Below are positions 1-5,309 of a stretch of DNA of 7,968 bases, piece after piece (position 1 is the stretch's first letter; each line of letters begins with the position of its first letter). The notes beneath the pieces are model-generated. The model searched no databases. It saw only the letters and a list, made by a program, of their open reading frames with translations, and was not told the origin of the DNA. The position numbers and the translations under genes are program-made. Origin of the DNA: Candidatus Aminicenantota bacterium. Its GTDB lineage: Bacteria; Acidobacteriota; Aminicenantia; UBA2199. The DNA lies in the NCBI GenBank assembly GCA_024644125.1, contig JAHELQ010000235.1:1-7968 (forward strand), written 5' to 3'.

Positions 1-595
1 TCTTTTCCAACGGCGCCACCAGACGCCCGCCCTCTTTTAATTGCCGGATCAGGGGCGGAGGAATTTGATTTGCTGCCGCGGTAATCATAATGGCGTCGAA
101 CGGCGCATGCTCCGCCCATCCGAAATATCCATCCCCGGATTTAACTTTGAAATTTTTGTACCCCAGTTCCTCCAGAAGATTCGCAGCGCGGTCCGCCAAT
201 GCGCGGTGAATTTCGATCGAAAATACCTGGTTAGCAATCTCACATAGAACCGCCGCCTGGTAACCGGATCCTGTACCAATTTCAAGAACCTTGTCGGTGG
301 AAGCCAATTGTAGCATCTCTGTCATCAGGGCGACAACATATGGTTGCGAAATCGTCTGCCCCTGCCCGATGGGCAATGGGAAATCGCCATACGCCTGAGA
401 CCACAGGGCAGGAGGGACAAAACGATGCCTTGGTACCGCTTCCATCGCGTCAAGGACAGAGCGCTCGCCGATGCCCCGTTGCCGTATTTGTTGGACTACC
501 ATATTATGGCGCTCTTTTGCGAACTCCTCTTCAGTGGGAACGGAATTGCAAACCAAAAAAACGCCCACCAATAGCGTCAGAACAGTTGATTTCAT
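1..595 (-). CDS. pcm: Protein-L-isoaspartate O-methyltransferase, exported, 3' end outside window
   Basis: Transfers a methyl group from S-adenosylmethionine to L-isoaspartyl (and D-aspartyl) residues, starting repair of age-damaged proteins. The 198 visible residues show the PCMT hallmark PIGQGQTISQP (residues 75-85), the SAM-binding motif VLEIGTGSGYQ (103-113) and the later FDAIMITAAA strand (166-175). About 20-30 C-terminal residues are missing at the left edge. Residues 1-18 (MKSTVLTLLVGVFLVCNS) look like a short Sec signal peptide; C16 is not in a good lipobox, so a soluble periplasmic enzyme is more likely than a lipoprotein. The ATG at 595 has a strong SD (GGGAGGAG) just upstream. It lies 81 bp downstream of the yitT-family gene on the same strand, so it may be co-transcribed or use its own weak promoter. 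The family call is very safe; export is inferred from the N-terminus. Confidence 0.93.
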   Translation of the reverse strand, partial: MKSTVLTLLVGVFLVCNSVPTEEEFAKERHNMVVQQIRQRGIGERSVLDAMEAVPRHRFVPPALWSQAYGDFPLPIGQGQTISQPYVVALMTEMLQLASTDKVLEIGTGSGYQAAVLCEIANQVFSIEIHRALADRAANLLEELGYKNFKVKSGDGYFGWAEHAPFDAIMITAAANQIPPPLIRQLKEGGRLVAPLEK

Positions 596-626
596 TGTCT
601 CCTCCCTGGAGAGACATCATACAATC

Positions 627-655
627 AATATGTGTGTCGCATCTCGAGATTTCAA
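627..655 (-). promoter_or_regulatory. Possible sigma-70-type promoter for pcm with a palindrome in the spacer
   Basis: On the minus strand TTGAAA (650-655) is followed after 17 bases by CATATT (627-632). This would start transcription near 620 and give a leader of about 25 bases that includes the pcm SD. The spacer contains the perfect 10-bp palindrome ATCTCGAGAT (641-650). The -10 element is weak (4 of 6), so read-through from the upstream gene is an equal alternative. Confidence 0.3.
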
Positions 656-676
656 CAATTACCGTCGATTCGCCGT

Positions 677-1594
677 TTAATTTATATTTTTGTCCGGGAC
701 CTGTTCCAGGGATTTCTTTTTTTCCCGCACCGGAGGTAACGATTCGAAACCTTCGCCGTAAACCTGGTGAATATCCTGTATAATCACAAACGACGATTTA
801 TCCACTTCGCTGACAATCCGGCGAATTTCCGGCACCTGCTTCTTGTTGACCACGGTGGTCAACATATAACGTTCCGCTCCAGTGTATCCGCCGGTTCCTT
901 TAAAAATGGTCAACCCGCGATTCAGGCTACTGAAAATCGCATCCTTCAACACTTCCGGTTGATCGGTGACGATCATGATTCGTTGATTCGCCCTCAGCCC
1001 GTTCAGAACCATATCGATTACCTGCACCTCGATATAGATGAAAATAAGTGAGTACATGATCTTTTCCAGAGGAATGAAGGCCCAGGTTGCCAATCCCAGC
1101 ACAAATACATCGATGACAATCAGAGTCCTCCCCATGGGAATACGCTTCAGTTTCCATAAAATCTGGCCGAACGCGTCCGCACCTCCGGTGGAGGCGCCGG
1201 AAAAATATATCACCCCAAGCCCTGTCCCTACGATTGCGCCTCCATAAAACGCGGCCAACAAAATGTCGCTCGTGACCGGCTTGATGTTTAAAATGAGAAA
1301 CATATCGATTAAGACATTCATCAGTATTGTCGCATAGATAGACTTGGCCCCAAAGCCTTTCCCAAGGATTTTTGTGGCAACGACAAACACCAGCGCCGTA
1401 ATCGCAAGCGACGTTCCACCCACAATCGGAAGCCCGGTCACGTGTTTCATGATGATTCCAATTCCCGTAACTCCTCCTTCCACCATGTCCAGAGGAAGCA
1501 CAAACAGCACATATCCGCCGGCTGCCAGTAACGATCCGATCGTAATCGCTACCCAGGGCCATATTTTATGAATAATATGTTTTAATTTTGCCAT
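677..1594 (-). CDS. YitT family membrane protein (DUF161 plus DUF2179)
   Basis: A 305-residue integral membrane protein of the YitT family, whose biochemical role is not established; members are usually called putative transporters. The N-terminal part has about six hydrophobic segments, near residues 13-33, 55-75, 88-104, 110-131, 157-174 and 178-197. It includes the glycine-rich VEGGVTGIGII (38-48) and FSGASTGGAD (131-140) loops typical of the family. The soluble C-terminal domain (about 205-281) is DUF2179, with GGYTGAERYML (235-245) and the ending IIQDIHQVYGEGF (271-283). A charged tail of about 20 residues follows and makes it slightly longer than usual homologues (about 280-290). The ATG at 1594 has an AGGA-type SD about 10 bases upstream. 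It sits between pilZ and pcm on the same strand, with its own promoter in the 151-bp gap before it. Confidence 0.93.
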   Translation of the reverse strand: MAKLKHIIHKIWPWVAITIGSLLAAGGYVLFVLPLDMVEGGVTGIGIIMKHVTGLPIVGGTSLAITALVFVVATKILGKGFGAKSIYATILMNVLIDMFLILNIKPVTSDILLAAFYGGAIVGTGLGVIYFSGASTGGADAFGQILWKLKRIPMGRTLIVIDVFVLGLATWAFIPLEKIMYSLIFIYIEVQVIDMVLNGLRANQRIMIVTDQPEVLKDAIFSSLNRGLTIFKGTGGYTGAERYMLTTVVNKKQVPEIRRIVSEVDKSSFVIIQDIHQVYGEGFESLPPVREKKKSLEQVPDKNIN

Positions 1595-1641
1595 ATCTCT
1601 ATTCCTTTTCCATTAAAAAAAATCAGAATATATAGGCATGC

Positions 1642-1670
1642 ATTATAATATTTAATTGTTTTGAAAACAA
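1642..1670 (-). promoter_or_regulatory. Promoter of the yitT-family gene with a palindrome over the -35
   Basis: On the minus strand a perfect -10 TATAAT (1642-1647) lies 17 bases downstream of TTGTTT (1665-1670), which keeps only the TTG of the -35 consensus. Transcription would start near 1635, giving a leader of about 40 bases. The -35 lies inside the palindrome TTGTTTTGAAAACAA (1656-1670; 7-bp arms around one base), a plausible operator. The flanks are very A+T rich. Confidence 0.6.
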
Positions 1671-1745
1671 CATATTTTAGCAAATATACCCATCTCTATT
1701 TTTTCTACATGACTCGCGCGGGCAATCGCATAAAACTTCAATCAC

Positions 1746-2069
1746 TTATTTTTGACTCTGGACAAAGTTAATATAGTCCTCCCTGGGTTTATAGAATTTA
1801 ACACCCATTCCTCCGGTGGAATCGCCGTCTAAATTTTCCAATGTGCCGATACTCCATACGACCTCTCCGGAGAGTTCAAAAAGATCGTCTCTCGAAGCCA
1901 GCACTACCATCAATTTTGAATGGGCCGGGAAAATCCGGGTGGTTGAAATGAACAAACCCCCTTTGGAAAAATTATACACCAGTCCCAGGCCATCGAAGCC
2001 ATTAATCGTGATATTTGCTATCAGACTTTTTTCTATTCGTTTTTCTAAGCGGTTTTCTTTTTTCATCAT
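1746..2069 (-). CDS. PilZ domain protein, probable c-di-GMP receptor
   Basis: A single-domain PilZ protein of 107 residues. PilZ domains bind cyclic di-GMP through an N-terminal arginine motif and a later (D/N)xSxxG motif. Both are present: RLEKR at residues 7-11 (numbered from the ATG at 2069) and NFSKGG at 33-38, followed by the beta-barrel strands to residue ~95. It therefore has the residues expected for ligand binding. I chose the ATG at 2069 because GAGGAG (2076-2081) lies six bases upstream and the arginine motif then falls at the N-terminus, as in most stand-alone PilZ proteins. The frame stays open to another ATG at 2195, which has a GGAG only four bases upstream; that would add 42 residues with no recognisable domain. 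A sigma-54-type promoter lies upstream. The output partner is not visible here; no flagellar or cellulose gene is nearby. Confidence 0.85.
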   Translation of the reverse strand: MMKKENRLEKRIEKSLIANITINGFDGLGLVYNFSKGGLFISTTRIFPAHSKLMVVLASRDDLFELSGEVVWSIGTLENLDGDSTGGMGVKFYKPREDYINFVQSQK

Positions 2070-2076
2070 GACACTC

Positions 2077-2094
2077 TCCTCTATTCTCAGAGGA
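2077..2094 (-). promoter_or_regulatory. Leader hairpin that sequesters the pilZ SD
   Basis: TCCTCT (2077-2082) and AGAGGA (2089-2094) form a perfect 6-bp stem with a 6-base loop. In the pilZ mRNA the downstream arm, AGAGGA, is most of the SD (AGAGGAG) for the ATG at 2069. Folding would hide the ribosome binding site. This assumes the 2069 start is used. Confidence 0.45.
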
Positions 2095-2128
2095 AAAATG
2101 GAAGATGTGGATACTTCGCAATCATCCG

Positions 2129-2165
2129 GCAAACCAATGCTGCCTACGCGGGGAAACCGGTTTGC
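2129..2165 (-). repeat. Inverted repeat in the pilZ leader region
   Basis: GCAAACC (2129-2135) and GGTTTGC (2159-2165) are perfect 7-bp inverted arms separated by 23 bases. The right arm overlaps a separate 10-bp palindrome, AAACCGGTTT (2154-2163), so two alternative folds compete. If pilZ starts at 2069 and transcription at about 2207, all of this is in the 5' leader. If pilZ starts at 2195 it is coding sequence and the repeat may be incidental. Confidence 0.4.
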
Positions 2166-2216
2166 ATCCTTCCATCTACCGATTATATTCTCCATTTTTC
2201 TCCAGCCACGTAGAAG

Positions 2217-2233
2217 AGCAACTTTGGTGCCAG
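2217..2233 (-). promoter_or_regulatory. Sigma-54 (RpoN) -24/-12 promoter for pilZ
   Basis: The minus strand reads CTGGCACCAAAGTTGCT. This matches the RpoN consensus YTGGCACG-N4-TTGCW at all specified positions except one (C for G after TGGCAC). The GG and GC dinucleotides are exactly 12 bases apart, the invariant spacing. Transcription would start near 2207, leaving about 137 bases of leader before the ATG at 2069, or 11 before the alternative ATG at 2195. Such promoters need an enhancer-binding activator, and a candidate upstream site is at 2290-2316. Confidence 0.6.
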
Positions 2234-2289
2234 ATCAGCTTTACACAACTAAGCCATATTTCCTGTGTTTAGGCGGAAGTTCGCAAGGC

Positions 2290-2316
2290 TACATGTGTAA
2301 TAATTTTACACATGTA
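2290..2316. promoter_or_regulatory. 11-bp perfect inverted repeat, candidate activator binding site
   Basis: TACATGTGTAA (2290-2300) and TTACACATGTA (2306-2316) are perfect inverted arms around TAATT. The centre (2303) is about 96 bp upstream of the predicted sigma-54 start at 2207, a usual place for an enhancer-binding-protein site. It lies 140 bp upstream of the divergent peptidase start, so it could also serve that gene. A further TGTGTAA half-site lies on the minus strand at 2241-2247, and a shorter TGTGTA at 2325-2330. There is no run of T after it in either direction that would suggest a terminator. Confidence 0.55.
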
Positions 2317-2442
2317 AAAAGAAATACACATTTTACTATCCCAATCTTCAACCCGGCGCTTTTCAATAGAAAGTATCTTGCATTTGTTCACGATTTAAAG
2401 TCAGCACTTGAAATATTAGTAAAAAAAAGTTAATCTAAAACA

Positions 2443-3594
2443 ATGAAATACAATTTGAAGCCCCTTGCATTAGCGCTTATTTTGATCGCAGCCGGTCCAC
2501 TATCCATCTCAGGGATAGAGCGGTCCGGAGTTCGCGAGGCGGGGATTCACATTGGCGTTTTGGACCCGGGAATCAACAACGCCATCACCGATGTCCCCGG
2601 CGTGAAAGTCGGACATGTCACCTTGCGGAAAGCCGGCAATATTCGCACCGGCGTGACAGCCATCTTACCGCATGAGGGGAATATCTTCCAGGAAAAGGTT
2701 CCCGGGGCGATTTACATTGCCAATGGATTCGGGAAGCTAACCGGATATAGCCAGGTTCAGGAGCTGGGTAATATCGAAACTCCCATCGTTTTAACCAACA
2801 CCCTGAGTGTTCCGGTAGCGTCGGCTGCTCTGATCGAGTACACGTTGTCGCTTCCGGGAAATGAAAATGTAATGTCGGTAAATCCATTGGTAGGCGAAAC
2901 AAACGATGGATTCCTAAATGATATAAGAGGTAGGCATGTACAAAAGGAGCACGTGCTCGAAGCGCTTCGCATCGCCACTACCGGTCCGGTACCCCAGGGA
3001 AATGTAGGCGCCGGAACAGGAACAATCTGCTTTGGTTACAAAGGAGGGATTGGCACCTCCTCCAGAGTGATTCCTTTTGTGCTCGGTGGATATACGATAG
3101 GAGTTCTGGTCCAATCTAATTTCGGTGGCGTATTGCAAATCGACGGGTGTCCTGTTGGCGAGGAATTGGGAACTTATTACATGAAAGATTATATTGCTCC
3201 CAAAAGCGCCGACGGCTCATGCATGATTGTGGTTGCCACTGATGCGCCGCTCGATTCCAGAAACCTGAAGCGATTGGCAAGACGCGCAATCCTGGGACTC
3301 GCCAAAACGGGCGGTATTTGTTCCAATGGAAGCGGTGATTATGTGATCGCTTTTTCAACCGCAAAACATTTGAGAATTTCCTCCCAGGACGAAGATCCGC
3401 TCGCCAACCATCGGGTTCTACGCAATGACAGAATGTCCCCGCTATTTATGGCGGTAATCGAAGCGACCGAAGAGGCGATTTTGAATTCGTTGTTCGAAGC
3501 CATCGATTCATCAGGCTTCCAGGGCCATTCAGTCAAGGCTCTACCACTGCAACAAATCAAATTGATTTTAAAAAAATATGGCCGTTTGAATTAG
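2443..3594 (+). CDS. P1 family (DmpA-type) aminopeptidase, secreted
   Basis: An N-terminal-nucleophile hydrolase of the DmpA/BapA family (peptidase family S58/P1), which removes N-terminal L-, D- or beta-amino acids from short peptides and amides. These enzymes mature by self-cleavage just before the catalytic serine. Here that is the bond Gly258-Ser259 in ADGSCMIVVATDAPL. Other family landmarks are ITDVPGVKVGH (48-58), VGETNDGFLND (150-160), GNVGAGTG (186-193), the likely oxyanion Asn226 in LVQSNFGG, and NGSGDY (295-300). There S297 lies 38 residues after S259, matching Ser288/Ser250 in DmpA. Residues 1-24 form a Sec signal peptide, so it probably acts in the periplasm or outside. Its 383 residues are the normal length plus the signal. 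The ATG has no SD, only an A-rich leader. The next gene follows after 9 bases and is clearly in the same operon. Exact substrate (D-, beta- or L-) cannot be read from sequence. Confidence 0.93.
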   Translation: MKYNLKPLALALILIAAGPLSISGIERSGVREAGIHIGVLDPGINNAITDVPGVKVGHVTLRKAGNIRTGVTAILPHEGNIFQEKVPGAIYIANGFGKLTGYSQVQELGNIETPIVLTNTLSVPVASAALIEYTLSLPGNENVMSVNPLVGETNDGFLNDIRGRHVQKEHVLEALRIATTGPVPQGNVGAGTGTICFGYKGGIGTSSRVIPFVLGGYTIGVLVQSNFGGVLQIDGCPVGEELGTYYMKDYIAPKSADGSCMIVVATDAPLDSRNLKRLARRAILGLAKTGGICSNGSGDYVIAFSTAKHLRISSQDEDPLANHRVLRNDRMSPLFMAVIEATEEAILNSLFEAIDSSGFQGHSVKALPLQQIKLILKKYGRLN

Positions 3595-3603
3595 GAGAAA
3601 CAG

Positions 3604-4317
3604 ATGACAAAAAAAATTGGAATTCTAGGCGGAATGGGCCCCGAAGCAACCGTGTATTTATTCAAGCAAATTATAGCTGCTACCGACGCAAGCTGCGATA
3701 ACGAGCATATCCCAATTATAATTTACAACAATCCTAAAATCCCAGATAGAACCAACGCCATACTAAACGAAGGCCCCTCTCCAACGCCTCATTTGATAGA
3801 AGGCGCGCAATTTCTCGAAAAATCAGGAGCCAGCTTTATCTTGATGCCGTGTATTACAGCGCATTATTTTCACTCGCAGGTATCGCGGCAAATTGGTATC
3901 CCTTTTATAAATCTAATCTACGAAACCGCCCAGTATATCGCGGAACAGATGCCGAAGATAAAAAAAATCGGACTTCTTGCCACGAGAGGCACTCAAAAGA
4001 CCGGATTGTTCCAGACTTTTTTCAATGACATACAAAAAGAGATTATCGTGCCGGACGAAAACCGCCAACCGGAATTCTCAGAAGCTGTTTATGGAGAACA
4101 AGGGATTAAACGCGGTTTCAAGGAAAAACCCGGGAAAATGTTATGCGGTCTCACTGAACATCTAAAGCAAAAAGGCGCCGAGGCTGTTATTGCCGGCTGC
4201 ACGGAAGTTCCATTAGCACTAATGCCCGCAGATATCGATATTCCTCTCATAGACCCGCTGGCAATTTCGGCGAAAGTTGCTGTCGCAAAAGCGGGATACC
4301 CCTTAAGAAAACAATAG
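3604..4317 (+). CDS. Aspartate/glutamate racemase family protein
   Basis: A 237-residue cofactor-independent Asp/Glu racemase, interconverting D- and L-acidic amino acids with two cysteines as acid and base. Both are present: C83 in MPCITAHY and C199 in AGCTEVPL. The N-terminal IGILGGMGPEAT (5-16) and the NNPKIPDRT segment (42-50) are typical. Having both cysteines argues for true two-way racemisation, unlike E. coli YgeA, where one is a threonine. The residue after C83 is Ile rather than the usual Asn of PCNTAH. No signal peptide is seen, so it is cytoplasmic, unlike its operon partner. The start is decided by AGGAG (3593-3597), which overlaps the peptidase stop codon (3592-3594), indicating tight co-translation. 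Pairing with a D/beta-aminopeptidase suggests it handles D-Asp or D-Glu released from peptides. Aspartate versus glutamate preference is not resolved. Confidence 0.92.
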   Translation: MTKKIGILGGMGPEATVYLFKQIIAATDASCDNEHIPIIIYNNPKIPDRTNAILNEGPSPTPHLIEGAQFLEKSGASFILMPCITAHYFHSQVSRQIGIPFINLIYETAQYIAEQMPKIKKIGLLATRGTQKTGLFQTFFNDIQKEIIVPDENRQPEFSEAVYGEQGIKRGFKEKPGKMLCGLTEHLKQKGAEAVIAGCTEVPLALMPADIDIPLIDPLAISAKVAVAKAGYPLRKQ

Positions 4318-4336
4318 TTTTCCTTTTAAACACCCT

Positions 4337-4366
4337 GGAGTAGACATAACGGGACAGGTCTACCCC
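4337..4366 (+). terminator. Weak stem-loop after the peptidase-racemase operon
   Basis: GTAGAC (4340-4345) pairs perfectly with GTCTAC (4358-4363). Beyond one A-C mismatch two more G-C pairs follow, and the loop is 12 bases. It lies 19 bases after the racemase stop, where a terminator is expected, but no U-tract follows (CTTGAAACG). It may be a weak or factor-assisted terminator or an operator. Confidence 0.3.
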
Positions 4367-4390
4367 TTGAAACGTTAAATAAAACCTTCA

Positions 4391-4405
4391 ATTGGTATTA
4401 CCAAT
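4391..4405. promoter_or_regulatory. FadR/PdhR-type operator, upstream copy
   Basis: ATTGGTATTACCAAT is a perfect palindrome (ATTGGT-N3-ACCAAT). It matches the known box of FadR-subfamily GntR regulators such as PdhR and LldR (TTGGT-N3-ACCAA). It stands 30 bp upstream of the -35 of the downstream GntR gene, which encodes a regulator of this subfamily, so it is most likely an autoregulatory site. The sequence between it and the -35 is 100% A/T. Confidence 0.8.
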
Positions 4406-4435
4406 AAATAATATTTTTAAAATAATTTTTTTATA

Positions 4436-4464
4436 TTGACATCTAACTCTTTTAATATTAATAT
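4436..4464 (+). promoter_or_regulatory. Promoter of the GntR/FadR-type regulator
   Basis: A perfect -35 TTGACA (4436-4441) is followed after 17 bases by TAATAT (4459-4464, 4 of 6). Start would be near 4471, inside the downstream operator. Upstream of the -35 is 35 bases of pure A/T (4403-4437), which could serve as an UP element and a flexible DNA segment. Confidence 0.65.
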
Positions 4465-4478
4465 TTGGTATTGCCAAT
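4464..4478. promoter_or_regulatory. FadR/PdhR-type operator, downstream copy over the start site
   Basis: TTTGGTATTGCCAAT matches the upstream operator at 13 of 15 positions and keeps the TTGG-N5-CCAA core. It covers the last base of the -10 and the predicted start near 4471. Occupancy should block initiation. The two operator centres (4398 and 4471) are 73 bp apart, close to seven turns of B-DNA. Confidence 0.72.
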
Positions 4479-4503
4479 CGAAACATCTGGAGGTACATTG
4501 AGT

Positions 4504-5259
4504 ATGGCGATAAAGAAACAACTTGTCCTGGGTAAATTGGTCCAACATGTCAAGCAGAACGACATGAAAAAAGGAGACAAGCTCCCTGCCGAACGCGAGC
4601 TGGCCGAGTTGTTCGAGTCGAGCCGTACTACTATCCGCGATGTGGTCCGCACACTGGAAGAGAGGGGGATTGTCAACGTAAAGCGGGGTAGTGGAATTTA
4701 CCTGGACAAAGATGCCGACTTGATCTTCCTGGATAACGAAGAGGCGCCTCTCGCGCATGAGATACAGATTAAAAACCAATTGGAGGCGGGCTTTTTAATA
4801 TATCCCAATATCATCGGCTATGCCGCCCACAATGCGTCCGACAATGAAATCGGCTTACTCCAAAAATCGATTGTCAAACTAAGCCAGGCGATACTTTCCC
4901 GAAAGCTCGAAAAAATTGTGGCCGCAGATACCGAGTTTCACAGAATTGTCGCGCGCTTGACATGCAACACATTATTTATAGGGACAATGGAATCATTTGC
5001 CCGCGGAAACACAATTTTTTGGGAATATTTCACTAAATCCGACGAATTTATCGATAATACAATTTTTGCCGGGTATGTCGGAATTGTCAATGCGATCAAA
5101 AAAAAAGATGCGATGGAAGCTACCGCCATCGCGCGAAAAAATATCGGCGATATTTGCGATTGGTTCACTCAAAACAAGGAATTCGATTTTTCCGTGCATA
5201 TCGAACGTTTGAGTGTCTATCTGAATGCAAGTAGCAAAAGCACTTCTAAAGTATCATGA
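4504..5259 (+). CDS. GntR family transcriptional regulator, FadR/FCD subfamily
   Basis: A 251-residue regulator. Residues 3-70 form the GntR winged helix-turn-helix, with KLPAERELAELF (26-37), the recognition segment SSRTTIRDVVRTLEERG (39-55) and the wing KRGSGIYL (60-67). Residues ~85-225 form the all-helical FCD effector domain. The start is the ATG at 4504, with GGAGG (4489-4493) ten bases upstream. A TTG at 4498 is also possible, but the frame's far upstream TTG at 4465 lies within the operator and at the transcription start, so it is excluded. FCD domains commonly hold a metal with one Asp and three His. Here D142 and H146 (DTEFH) remain, but the later positions are Y191 (GYVGIVNAI) and N213 (RKNIGDI) by my alignment. 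The gene is flanked by two operators and followed 50 bp later by gdhA, so amino-acid or 2-oxo-acid sensing is a reasonable inference. The ligand is unknown. Confidence 0.93.
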   Translation: MAIKKQLVLGKLVQHVKQNDMKKGDKLPAERELAELFESSRTTIRDVVRTLEERGIVNVKRGSGIYLDKDADLIFLDNEEAPLAHEIQIKNQLEAGFLIYPNIIGYAAHNASDNEIGLLQKSIVKLSQAILSRKLEKIVAADTEFHRIVARLTCNTLFIGTMESFARGNTIFWEYFTKSDEFIDNTIFAGYVGIVNAIKKKDAMEATAIARKNIGDICDWFTQNKEFDFSVHIERLSVYLNASSKSTSKVS

Positions 5260-5285
5260 CTATTCTAATTAGAAGGAAATATACT
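5256..5285 (+). promoter_or_regulatory. Candidate gdhA promoter with palindromic operator in the spacer
   Basis: ATGACT (5256-5261) and TATACT (5280-5285, 5 of 6) are 18 bases apart, placing the start near 5292, just before the gdhA SD. The spacer carries the perfect 12-bp palindrome TTCTAATTAGAA (5263-5274). Its CTAATTAG core recurs downstream of gdhA at 6655-6662. The gene may also be read from the regulator promoter. Confidence 0.45.
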
Positions 5286-5309
5286 AACTAAACCTTGGAG
5301 GAAATAACG

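Noticed and set aside
2070..2195. A c-di-GMP (GEMM) riboswitch before pilZ, suggested by GCAAACC and GGTAG on the minus strand
   Set aside because: The ordered GEMM core elements and their pairing are absent; only short fragments coincide. The region is reported as a structured leader without a class.
1816..2433. 205-codon open frame on the plus strand opposite pilZ
   Set aside because: It is antisense to the PilZ domain and the sigma-54 promoter region, with no SD and no recognisable domain.
4465..4503. N-terminal extension of the GntR regulator from a TTG at 4465
   Set aside because: The extension overlaps the downstream operator and the predicted transcription start, and the ATG at 4504 has a good GGAGG upstream.
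4417..4779. 120-codon open frame on the minus strand across the GntR gene start
   Set aside because: It is antisense to a clear GntR domain, covers its promoter and operator, and its translation resembles no family.
5295..5309. GDH start at the TTG at 5295
   Set aside because: That codon overlaps the GGAGG that serves the ATG at 5310, and five extra residues add nothing to the family alignment.
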